A DNA stretch of 11,113 nucleotides from positions 1 through 11,113 of the forward strand of contig JAQUAC010000050.1 in assembly GCA_028687415.1 (NCBI GenBank), given 5' to 3'. The notes beneath the pieces were generated by a model. That model was not told the DNA's origin, ran no database searches, and was given only the letters and a program-made list of their open reading frames with translations. Below are positions 1 through 7,900 of this stretch, piece after piece (the first letter of the stretch is position 1; every line of letters begins with the position of its first letter). The position numbers were made by a program, and so were the translations under genes. Source of the DNA: Acidocella sp. Lineage in GTDB: Bacteria; Pseudomonadota; Alphaproteobacteria; Acetobacterales; Acetobacteraceae.

Positions 1-1
1 G

Positions 2-244
2 GAGATCATGCAGTCCACCATGTCCAGCATCACCGAGAAGCTGAAGGATCTTTCCTCGACCGACACCCCTTCCAATCGCGCAGCCAAGCAGACGGATATG
101 CTGAAGCAGGCTTACGAAAACGCCGTGGCAAACACGCGCGAGCTGGGCGACCTGATTCAGAAATCCAACAGCGAGGCGCTCCAGAAGCTGAACAATCGTT
201 TCTCGGAAGCCATGAACGAGATGAAGACGCTGTTCAACAAATAA
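2..244 (+). CDS. Phasin family protein, C-terminal part (5' end outside window)
   Basis: Phasins are small amphipathic helical proteins that coat polyhydroxyalkanoate granules in the cytoplasm. The frame is open to the left edge of the window, reading Glu-Ile before the first Met at base 8. The visible 80 residues are helical, Ala/Lys/Glu-rich and free of Cys and Trp. The stretch from EIM through AAKQTDMLKQAYENAVANTR to ELGDLIQKSNSEALQKLNNR follows the C-terminal half of the phasin family: a helix, a short Ser/Thr/Pro turn (residues about 18-24), then a long helix with an N-x-R-E-L core and a K-S-N-x-E-A segment. GGAG at 1-4 before the ATG at 8 could make that ATG look like a start, but 78 residues is short for a phasin and the upstream codons fit the family, so I treat the gene as truncated by the window. 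A hairpin follows the stop. The identification is from remembered family pattern. Confidence 0.8.
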   Translation, partial: EIMQSTMSSITEKLKDLSSTDTPSNRAAKQTDMLKQAYENAVANTRELGDLIQKSNSEALQKLNNRFSEAMNEMKTLFNK

Positions 245-254
245 CGGCCACTAC

Positions 255-298
255 CCCGCCAAATGCTGGAGGAATGCTTTTCCTGAGCGCTTGGCGGG
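255..298 (+). terminator. Imperfect hairpin between phasin gene and uvrB
   Basis: CCCGCCAAATGCT (255-267) can pair with AGCGCTTGGCGGG (286-298): eight perfect pairs, one mismatch, one G-T pair, then three more pairs, around an 18-base loop. It lies 10 bases after the phasin stop and ends 16 bases before the preferred uvrB ATG. No run of T follows, so it is not a classic intrinsic terminator. It could be a weak terminator, an RNA-stabilising 3' end for the phasin message, or a leader structure for uvrB. Confidence 0.45.
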
Positions 299-314
299 CC
301 ATATAGTGCAGGCC

Positions 315-2489
315 ATGTCCAGTCGTCTCGCCGGGTCTGCTCCCGTCACGTTTATCCCTGAAAAGCCGGAGCCTCGCGCTCTGGCCAAACCGTTGCGCGT
401 GGTCTCGGCATACGAGCCGGGCGGCGATCAGCCCACGGCCATCAAACAACTGGTGGAGGGCATCACCGCCCGGGAGCGCGATCAGGTGCTGCTCGGCGTC
501 ACCGGCTCCGGCAAGACCTTCACCATGGCCAAGGTCATTGAACAAATTCAGCGCCCCACGCTGGTGCTGGCCCCCAACAAAACCCTGGCGGCGCAGCTCT
601 ATGCCGAGATGAAATCCTTCTTCCCCGACAACGCGGTGGAGTATTTCGTCAGCTATTACGACTACTACCAGCCGGAAGCCTATGTGCCGCGCTCGGACAC
701 GTATATCGAAAAAGATTCCGCCATCAACGAGACCATAGACCGCATGCGTCACGCCGCCACCCAGGCGTTGCTGGAGCGCGGCGATGTCATCATCGTTGCC
801 TCGGTCTCCTGCATTTATGGTATCGGCTCGGTCGAGACTTACTCCAAAATGGTCGTGCGGCTGGAAACCGGCGGGCGCATAGAGCGCGACGCGCTGGCCA
901 AGGCGCTGGTGGATTTGCAGTACCGCCGTAACGACGTCGCCTTCGCCCGAGGCTCCTTCCGTCTGCGCGGCGAGATCGTGGACATTTTTCCCTCCCAGTA
1001 TGAGGATCGTGCCTGGCGCGTGAGCTTGTTCGGTGACGAAATCGAGAAGATTTCAGAGTTCGACCCGCTCACCGGCGAGCAGACGGCGGTGCTGGACAGC
1101 ATCTCCATCTACGCTAACAGCCATTACGTCACGCCGCGCCCCACGCTGACGCAAGCTATCGGCAAAATCAAAATTGAGCTGAAAGGGCAGCTTGAGGCCT
1201 TCACCGCCGCGGGCAAACTGCTGGAGGCCGAGCGGCTGCTGCAACGCACCACGTTTGACATCGAGATGATGGAAACCACGGGGCATTGCAAAGGCATCGA
1301 GAATTATTCCCGCTACCTTTCCGGGCGCAATGCGGGTGATCCGCCTCCCACTTTATTCGAGTATCTGCCCGCCAACGCGTTGCTGGTGGTCGATGAATCC
1401 CATGTCACGGTGCCGCAGATCGGCGGCATGTATAAAGGCGACTTCGCGCGCAAATCCATCCTGGCCGATTACGGCTTCCGCCTGCCGAGCTGCATCGACA
1501 ACCGGCCGCTGAAATTTGAGGAATGGGAGTCCTTCCGCCCGCAAAGCGTGTTCGTCTCCGCCACTCCCGGCCCGTGGGAGCTGGAGCGCACGCAGGGCGT
1601 GTTCGCCGAGCAGGTCATCCGCCCCACCGGACTGGTTGACCCGATCACGGAAATCCGCCCCGTGGAGCACCAGGTGGACGATCTGCTGGGCGAGTGTAAA
1701 AAGATCGTTGCCCTGGGCGGCCGCATCCTCGTCACCACGCTGACCAAGCGCATGGCCGAGGATCTCACCGAGTACCTGACTGAGCAGGGGCTGAAAGTCC
1801 GCTACCTGCATTCGGATGTGGACACGCTGGAGCGCATCGAGATCATCCGGGACCTGCGCCTGGGCGCTTATGACGTGCTGGTGGGTATCAATTTGCTGCG
1901 CGAGGGGCTGGATATTCCCGAATGCATGCTCGTCGCCATTCTGGACGCGGATAAGGAGGGCTTCCTCCGCTCCGTCACCTCGCTCATCCAGACGATCGGC
2001 CGCGCCGCCCGAAATGTAGATGGCCGCGTTATTCTCTATGCCGATACCATGACCCGGAGCCTGAAACAGGCGCTGGAGGAAACCGCCCGCCGCCGCGCCA
2101 AGCAGACCGCCTGGAATGTGGCCCATGGGATCACCCCGCAAAGCGTGCGCAAGCATATCGGCGAGGTCATCCACTCGGTGTTCGAGCAGGATTATGTCAC
2201 GGTAGCGGCGGTGAAAGGCTCCCCCGCCGACGAGTTCGTCGGCAAGGATTTGACCAGTACCATTGCCACACTGGAAACCCGCATGCGCAGCGCCGCGGCG
2301 GATCTGGAGTTCGAGGAGGCTGCCCGGCTGCGCGATGAGATCAAGCGGCTGGAGGCGTTGGCCCTGGGCCTCGCCCCGCCGCCGCCGGCCCCGCGTGCGT
2401 TCAAGCCGAAAGGCCCTGTGCCGCTTGGCCCAGGCGGCGGCGGATATGATCCGGAGATGCGCAAGGGCAGGGGACGGAAAGCCCGGTAA
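315..2489 (+). CDS. uvrB: UvrABC system protein B (excinuclease subunit UvrB)
   Basis: UvrB is the central damage-verifying subunit of nucleotide excision repair in the cytoplasm. It is loaded by UvrA, probes DNA with a beta-hairpin, and recruits UvrC to cut both sides of the lesion. The product is 724 residues, slightly longer than E. coli UvrB (673). Residues 61-68 are the Walker A loop GVTGSGKT. Residues 114-125 (YYDYYQPEAYVP) are the aromatic beta-hairpin. Residues 360-363 (DESH) are the Walker B/DEAD-like motif. A helicase C-terminal half follows, with GINLLREGLDIPE and QTIGRAARN. A UVR motif that binds UvrC lies around residues 650-685 (LEFEEAARLRDEIKRLE). The extra length is a Pro/Gly-rich basic tail, as in other alphaproteobacteria. 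I chose the ATG at 315; a TTG at 291 in the same frame would lie inside the upstream hairpin and add eight unconserved residues. No convincing SD is visible, and no alphaproteobacterial LexA box (GTTC-N7-GTTC) is seen upstream. The gene is intact. Confidence 0.97.
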   Translation: MSSRLAGSAPVTFIPEKPEPRALAKPLRVVSAYEPGGDQPTAIKQLVEGITARERDQVLLGVTGSGKTFTMAKVIEQIQRPTLVLAPNKTLAAQLYAEMKSFFPDNAVEYFVSYYDYYQPEAYVPRSDTYIEKDSAINETIDRMRHAATQALLERGDVIIVASVSCIYGIGSVETYSKMVVRLETGGRIERDALAKALVDLQYRRNDVAFARGSFRLRGEIVDIFPSQYEDRAWRVSLFGDEIEKISEFDPLTGEQTAVLDSISIYANSHYVTPRPTLTQAIGKIKIELKGQLEAFTAAGKLLEAERLLQRTTFDIEMMETTGHCKGIENYSRYLSGRNAGDPPPTLFEYLPANALLVVDESHVTVPQIGGMYKGDFARKSILADYGFRLPSCIDNRPLKFEEWESFRPQSVFVSATPGPWELERTQGVFAEQVIRPTGLVDPITEIRPVEHQVDDLLGECKKIVALGGRILVTTLTKRMAEDLTEYLTEQGLKVRYLHSDVDTLERIEIIRDLRLGAYDVLVGINLLREGLDIPECMLVAILDADKEGFLRSVTSLIQTIGRAARNVDGRVILYADTMTRSLKQALEETARRRAKQTAWNVAHGITPQSVRKHIGEVIHSVFEQDYVTVAAVKGSPADEFVGKDLTSTIATLETRMRSAAADLEFEEAARLRDEIKRLEALALGLAPPPPAPRAFKPKGPVPLGPGGGGYDPEMRKGRGRKAR

Positions 2490-2532
2490 GCGCGCGGTTT
2501 GACGCAAGGCCCGGACCCGGCATTATGGAAGC

Positions 2533-3315
2533 ATGAAACCCGTTCTCGCCCTGCTCGCTTTGCTTACCCCCAGCCTTGCCCATGCGGACGGCATCACCGG
2601 CCAGCATGCGCTCTACAACCTCACCCTTTCCAAGTTGCGCACGCATGACATCACCGGCGCCACCGGGCAGATGCGCTTTGACGTGGTAGATGGCTGCACC
2701 GGCTGGGGCACAACCCAGCACATGACGCTGATTATCCGCAGCGTTGACGGCACGCTGAACAAATCCGTCAGCGACTACATCACCTGGGAGAGCAAGGACG
2801 GTAAGACCCTCACCTTCACTCTGCGCGAGAGCGATAATGACGGGAAACAGCAGATCGACGACGCCGGCATAGCGACGCATACCAGTGCCGATGGCAGCGG
2901 GATCATCGCCTACACCACTCCGGCCAACACCACGCTGAAGCTACCGCCGGGCACACTCTTTCCCATGGCGCACACCGAGGCTCTACTCGCCGCCGGGCGC
3001 GAAGGTAAAAAATTCATTGCGCCACTCTTATTCGATGGCACCACGCCCGACGGCGCCCAGGCCACATTTGTTGCGGTGCTCGGGCATCATAACGCGGAGA
3101 AAACGTCCTGGCCGGCGCTGGACGCCATTCCCAGCACGAATGTCGATATCGCGTTCTACGAGCGCAAGAGCAGCGACGAGACGCCGGATTTCCGCACCAG
3201 TATGCGCTATTTTGAGGATGGGGTGGCGACCGATCTGGTGCTGGATTTTGGCGATTTCGAGATGACCGGCAAGTTGGTGAAACTCTCCATCCCGGATTCG
3301 CACTGTAAATCGTAG
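2533..3315 (+). CDS. Exported EipB-family (DUF1849) cell envelope integrity protein
   Basis: EipB proteins are periplasmic beta-spiral proteins of alphaproteobacteria; in Brucella EipB supports envelope integrity and carries a conserved disulfide. The product has 260 residues. Residues 1-18 form a signal peptide (Lys at 3, a Leu-rich core, cleavage after AHA-18). The mature part opens with HALYNLTLSK and includes ITGATGQMRFDVVDGCTGW, a LPPGTLFPMAHTEALL segment and APLLFDGTTPDG, which is the order I recall for this family. There are only two cysteines, Cys55 and Cys258, one near each end of the mature chain, as expected for the family disulfide. The start follows GGAAG by a single base, so initiation looks weak, but the signal peptide fixes the start. 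It lies 43 bases after uvrB on the same strand and could share its transcript. The stop is the first part of a palindrome. I call it EipB-like because I cannot tell orthologue from paralogue. Confidence 0.8.
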   Translation: MKPVLALLALLTPSLAHADGITGQHALYNLTLSKLRTHDITGATGQMRFDVVDGCTGWGTTQHMTLIIRSVDGTLNKSVSDYITWESKDGKTLTFTLRESDNDGKQQIDDAGIATHTSADGSGIIAYTTPANTTLKLPPGTLFPMAHTEALLAAGREGKKFIAPLLFDGTTPDGAQATFVAVLGHHNAEKTSWPALDAIPSTNVDIAFYERKSSDETPDFRTSMRYFEDGVATDLVLDFGDFEMTGKLVKLSIPDSHCKS

Positions 3316-3338
3316 GTAGACTGACCGGTCTGTCTACC
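3315..3338. repeat. 24-bp near-perfect palindrome between convergent genes
   Basis: The left half GGTAGACTGACC and right half GGTCTGTCTACC are inverted copies with one mismatched pair. The palindrome starts in the last base of the eipB-like stop codon and ends 11 bases before the marR stop. On RNA it would form a strong stem from either direction, so a bidirectional terminator is the simplest reading. Neither side has a T run, and the dyad also has the form of a dimeric repressor operator. Confidence 0.6.
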
Positions 3339-3349
3339 ACTCGGGTGGG

Positions 3350-3832
3350 TCAGCGCAGGCGCAGCTTCGCCCGGCCGTAATCGTTCCCGCCACCCACAAG
3401 CTGGGTCAGCAGGGTCAGGAAGAGTTCCCGTTCCTCCGGCGGCAGCGGTGCCACGGTGCGCATATGTGCGCGCTGCACTGGTTCCTGCATCTTTATAAGC
3501 ATGGTCTTTCCACGCGCGGTCAGGGTCAGCAGCTTCTGCCGCCGGTCCAGCCGGCTGACGATGCGACGCAGGAAGCCATTGGCCTCCAGCCGGGCAACGA
3601 CGCTGGCGAGGGTGGCGCGGTCCACGCCGATCTCCGTGGAGATTTTCGATTGGTCCATGCCGGGCTGCTCACCAATGACCGACATAATGCTGTATTGCAC
3701 GGGCGTTACCTCGAAGCCCGAGCATTCCTCGGCAAACAAGGCAAGGTGAATCTGATGCAAGCGGCGGATCAAGAAGCCAGGGGTATGCTCAAAACTCCGC
3801 TCACCGTGATCCGGTGTGGTTTCCGTATCCAT
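3350..3832 (-). CDS. MarR family transcriptional regulator
   Basis: This is a 160-residue winged helix-turn-helix regulator that should act as a dimer; members often respond to small phenolic or other ligands or to oxidants. An N-terminal dimerisation helix (about 17-36) precedes VTPVQYSIMSVI (42-53). The helix-turn-helix is DQSKISTEIGVDRATLASVV (60-79), followed by RLEANGFLRR and the wing DRRQKLLTLTARG (96-108), the most typical MarR signature. The C-terminal helices complete the dimer interface. One cysteine (Cys37) sits before the DNA-binding domain; it is not at the position of the reactive Cys in OhrR, so oxidant sensing is not indicated. The start is ATG with only a weak G-rich stretch upstream. 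It lies 117 bases downstream of glk on the same strand, with an AT-rich gap holding a probable promoter and an inverted repeat, so autoregulation is plausible. The regulated genes and ligand cannot be inferred. Confidence 0.92.
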   Translation of the reverse strand: MDTETTPDHGERSFEHTPGFLIRRLHQIHLALFAEECSGFEVTPVQYSIMSVIGEQPGMDQSKISTEIGVDRATLASVVARLEANGFLRRIVSRLDRRQKLLTLTARGKTMLIKMQEPVQRAHMRTVAPLPPEERELFLTLLTQLVGGGNDYGRAKLRLR

Positions 3833-3863
3833 AGTTGCCGCCAGCCCCCATGCTTAAAAATTT

Positions 3864-3899
3864 GTACCAAAACGGTAACTGCGCTGATTGTTTTGATAC
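3864..3899. promoter_or_regulatory. Inverted repeat and possible promoter upstream of marR
   Basis: GTACCAAAAC (3864-3873) and GTTTTGATAC (3890-3899) are inverted copies with one mismatch, separated by 16 bases. Read on the minus strand, TTGTTT (3922-3917) and TATCAA (3898-3893) with an 18-base spacer make a possible sigma-70 promoter whose -10 lies in one repeat arm; the other arm would be just downstream of the start of transcription. This is the layout of an autoregulated MarR promoter. A seven-base T run lies in the same gap (minus strand, 3919-3913), without a convincing stem before it that would mark a glk terminator. Confidence 0.4.
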
Positions 3900-3949
3900 C
3901 ATGACCAATGTTAAAAAAACAACTAGCCGGTGTATTAAAAGATGAAAAA

Positions 3950-4918
3950 TCAATCCAGTGTAGTATTTAGTGCAGAGATAACTCCAAGTAAGCCTGGTTG
4001 CGCATGGGTGATAATCTTTACCGGCATGCCTTGCATAAGTCCTTCGAAACGACCCTTGGCAGCGAATCGTCCGGCGAAGTCGGATTTCGGCAGCAGATGC
4101 GCGATGCGCGCGACCAGCCCGCTAGAGATGACAACTCCATTCGCCCCATGCGCCAAGGCAAGATCCCCAGCTACGGCGCCAAGCGAGTTGCAGAATTGTT
4201 CGAGGGCTGCTGCCGCTAGCCTGTCCTCCCCGGCGATGGCCGCCGCCCATAGGTCGGCATCTTCGGAGATGCGTACCGTCCTGGCCTCCATGCCGCACAG
4301 GGACGTGTAGATATTCATCAACCCTGGGCCGGAGACGATACGTTCTGCTGAAACACGCCCGAACCGCGCGCGCAGCGTGGCGAGCAGGGCATCCTCCCGT
4401 GCGTCCAGGGGGGCGAAATGCACGTGCCCGCCCTCACTGGCTATGACATGCGCCTGCCCCCCACGGCGCAGCACATGCGCCACGCCAAGCCCTGTGCCGG
4501 GGCCGAGGACTGTGATGACCCCATCCTCCGGCAGCGCCACCTCCGGCCCGGCGAGATGCGCGTAATCTTCCGGCCCAAGCTGGGAGAGGGCGTGGCCGAT
4601 GGCGGCGAAATCGTTGATCAGGACCAATACGTCCAACCCCAACTCGGCCTTCAGCACCGCCGGGCGGATGATCCAGGGGTTGTTCGTCAGGTGCAACACC
4701 TCGCCCTCCACGGGGCAGGCAAGGGCAAATGCCGCCATGCGGGGCAGGGGGCGGGGCTGCGTGGCGGCAAAAGCCGCCCAGGCGGCGGCGAGGCTCGCAT
4801 GCTCGTGGGTGCGCAAGACCACAGGCGGGCCGAGGCGATTCACTCGCCCGCCAGTGACCTCCGCTATGCAAAACCGCGCATGCGTGCCGCCAATATCGCC
4901 AGCTACAATCTCCGTCAT
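3950..4918 (-). CDS. glk: Glucokinase (Glk type, PF02685)
   Basis: Glucokinase phosphorylates free glucose to glucose 6-phosphate with ATP in the cytoplasm, feeding Entner-Doudoroff or pentose phosphate metabolism. The product is 322 residues, the usual length for the bacterial Glk family. The N-terminal GDIGGTHARF (7-16) is the phosphate-binding loop. LINDFAAIGHAL (100-111) holds Asn102 and the catalytic base Asp103. GPGTGLGVA (139-147) is the second phosphate loop. SEGGHVHF (161-168) provides Glu162 and His165, and ERIVSGPGL begins with Glu192; these match the sugar-contacting residues of E. coli Glk. The C-terminal KGRFEGL and PGLLG segments are also typical. One small oddity is SSGLV at 265-269, where E. 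coli has GGIV. The ATG overlaps the metH stop as ATGA, and there is no clear SD, so translation is probably coupled to metH. Confidence 0.95.
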   Translation of the reverse strand: MTEIVAGDIGGTHARFCIAEVTGGRVNRLGPPVVLRTHEHASLAAAWAAFAATQPRPLPRMAAFALACPVEGEVLHLTNNPWIIRPAVLKAELGLDVLVLINDFAAIGHALSQLGPEDYAHLAGPEVALPEDGVITVLGPGTGLGVAHVLRRGGQAHVIASEGGHVHFAPLDAREDALLATLRARFGRVSAERIVSGPGLMNIYTSLCGMEARTVRISEDADLWAAAIAGEDRLAAAALEQFCNSLGAVAGDLALAHGANGVVISSGLVARIAHLLPKSDFAGRFAAKGRFEGLMQGMPVKIITHAQPGLLGVISALNTTLD

Positions 4919-7900
4919 ACGGAGAAGTATTTGGCCTTTCTGTTCAGCACGACAATGGCGCTGGTCGATTGTTCCGGGTGCAGCTGCGATTCATCCGAGA
5001 GCGAGACGCCAATGCGCTCCGCCCCCAGCAGTTTCAGCAGCTGCGCCTGATCCTCCAGCTTCGGGCAGGCCGGGTAGCCGAAGGAGTAGCGCGAGCCGCG
5101 ATAGGATTGTTGCAGCATCTTCTCCATGTCGCGGTCGTCCTCGGCGGCGAAGCCCAGCTCGGCGCGGATGCGCTTATGCGTGTACTCTGCCAGGGCTTCG
5201 GCCATCTCCACCGAGATGCCGTGCAGATAGAGGTAATCCTGGTAGCGGTTGGCCTCGAACCAGTCGCGTGCGACCTCCGAGGCACGCTGGCCCATCGTCA
5301 CCACTTGCAGGCCGATGACGCCACGTTGGGTGTCATCCACATCTGGGAAGAAATCTGCGATGCACTCGCCATCCGCCTTGGGCTGGCGGGGCAGGGCGAA
5401 GCGAGCGGCCTCGGTGGTGCCGTCTTCCTCGAACAGGATGAGATCGTTGCCTTGGCCGGCGGCCTTCCAATACCCGTAAATCGCCTGTGGCTTGAGGATG
5501 TTGTCCGCCTCGCAGAGGTCGAGCATGCGCTTCATCACCGGCCGCAGCTCCTGCCGCGCCCAGGCGAGGAACTCCTCCAGGGTCTTGCCCTGCTTGCGGA
5601 AACCCCATTGGAACTGGAACAGCGAGCGTTCGTTGATGAACGGCACCACCGCTTTCGGCGCGGCCTCGATCACCCGGCTGCCCCAGAAGGGCGGGGTGGG
5701 GATGGTCTCATCCGCGTTCAGCTTGCGGCGGCGCTTCTGCACCTCGGCCACGTCCACCGGGGCGAAGGCTTTTGTATCCGCCTGACCTAGTGTGCGCTTG
5801 GTGTTGCGTGCCTTGCCCTGGCGCTTGGACTGGATGGCGGCGAGGTAGGCGTCGAACCCGTTGGTGGCCACCTTGTCCATCAAGTGCAAGCCGTCGAACG
5901 CATCCCGCGCATAGGCCACGCGCCCGCTGGCATAGGCCCCGACGCATTCGTCCTCGACATAGTTGCGGGTGAGCGCGGCGCCGCCCAGCACCACCGGAAT
6001 ATCCAGCCCCTGGCGGGACATTTCTTCCAGATTTTCGCGCATGATAACGGTGGATTTCACCAGCAGGCCGGACATGCCGATGGCATGCGCCTTATGCTCC
6101 TTGGCGGCAGCCAGCATGTCCGCCAGCGGCACCTTGATACCCAGGTTGATGACCTTGTAGCCGTTATTGGTGAGGATGATGTCGACGAGATTCTTGCCAA
6201 TATCGTGCACGTCGCCCTTCACGGTGGCGAGCACCATGATGCCGCGCTCCTCACCGGCCACGCGCTCCATCAGCGGCTCCAGATGCGCCACGGCGGCCTT
6301 CATCGTCTCCGCCGATTGCAGCACGAAGGGTAGTTGCATCTTGCCGGAGCCAAACAGCTCGCCCACCACCTTCATGCCGTCCAGCAGGATGTTGTTGATG
6401 ATGTCCAGCGGGCGGTGGATTTTCAGCGCATCGTCCAGCTCGTCGCCCAGCCCCTTGCGGTCGCCAGCCACGATGCGGTCTTTCAGCCGCTCCTCCACCG
6501 TCTCGGCGCGCTTCTTTTTGGTCGCATCCGCGGCCTTGCGGTCGGCGAAGATTTCCAGAAGCTTTTGCAGCGGGTCGTAGCCCTCTTCGCGGCGGTCGAA
6601 GATCAGATCCTCGCACACTTTCACTTCCGCCGGGTCAATGAGGTGCAGCGGGCGGATCTTCGAGACATGCACAATGGCGCCGGTCATGCCCGCCTTCACC
6701 GCGTGGTCCAGGAACACCGAGTTCAGCACCGCCCGCGCGGCGGGGTTGAGGCCGAAGGAGATGTTGGAGAGGCCGAGGATGATCTGGATATCCGGGAACT
6801 CATCCCGGATCATCTTGATCCCTTCCAGCGTCCACTGGCCAAGCTTGCGGTCGTCCTCATTGCCGGTGGCGATGGTGAAGGTCAGCGGATCGATCAGCAG
6901 GTCTGATTGCGGCAGGCCGTATTGGTTGCAGGCAAACTCCACCAGCCGCCGGGCGATGCGCAGCTTGTCGGCCGGCTCCTTTGCCATGCCGACTTCGTCA
7001 ATGGTCAGGGCGATGACCGCGGCACCGAATTTCTTCGCCAGGATCAGGCGCTCCGTGGCGTGGCCCTCACCATCCTCGAAATTGATGGAGTTGATGATCG
7101 GCTTGCCGCCATGCAGCTTCAACGCCGATTCGATGACTGGCGTTTCGGTGGAATCGATTACCAGCGGCGCGTTCACCGAGGAGGTGAAGCGGGTGATGAC
7201 CTCGTTCATCTCCACGGTCTCGTTACGGCCGACGAAGGCGGTGCAGATGTCCAGCGCGTTGGAGGCTTCCGCCACCTGCTCGCGGCCCATGGCCACGCAG
7301 CCATCCCAATCGCCGGCCTCTTGCAACTCGCGCCATTTCTTCGAGCCGTTGGCATTGCAGCGCTCGCCGATGGAGAAATAGCTGTTCTCCTGGCGCAGCG
7401 GCACCGCGCCGTACAGGCTGGCAACCGATGGCACCCAGTGGAACTTGCGCGCCACCGGGGCGGGGCGGGGGGTGCCGAGTTTCTTCAGCATCGCGTCCAG
7501 CGCCTGGATGTGCGGGATGGAGGTGCCGCAGCAGCCGCCGATGAGGTTCACCCCATCCTCGACCACGAAGCGCTCCACCCAGCTCGCCATCTCGGGGCCG
7601 GCGAGCGGGTAATGGGTTTTGCCGTCCACCAGCTCCGGCAGACCGGCATTGGGCTGAACCGAGATTTTTCCGGGCCAGTTCTGGCTGAGCCATCGCACAT
7701 GTTCGGCCATTTCCTGCGGGCCGGTGGCGCAGTTCAGACCCATTAGCGGCACGTCCAGCGCGTTGATCACGGCGGCGGCGGCGGCGATGTCCGGCCCTAC
7801 CAGCAATGTGCCGGTGGTCTCCACCGTCACCTGAACGAAGATGGGAACGTCGCTATTTGCCAGGGCGCGGGCGCGTTTGGCGCCGTTCACGGCGGCCTTG

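Noticed and set aside
274..306. Ten-codon leader peptide frame (MLFLSAWRAI) after GGAGG before uvrB
   Set aside because: GGAGG lies only one base from the ATG, too close for normal initiation, and the frame carries no attenuation-like codon run.
245..314. LexA (SOS) box in front of uvrB
   Set aside because: No GTTC-N7-GTTC or its complement is present between the phasin stop and the uvrB start; the single GTTC at 230-235 has no partner.
1353..2507. Long minus-strand open frame (384 codons) opposite uvrB
   Set aside because: It lies wholly across the conserved uvrB coding sequence, matches no family I know and shows the Arg/Ala/Gly-rich composition of an antisense frame in GC-rich DNA.
4418..5318. 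Plus-strand open frames opposite glk and the 3' end of metH
   Set aside because: They are the antisense of two clearly identified genes and have no recognisable domain or ribosome site.
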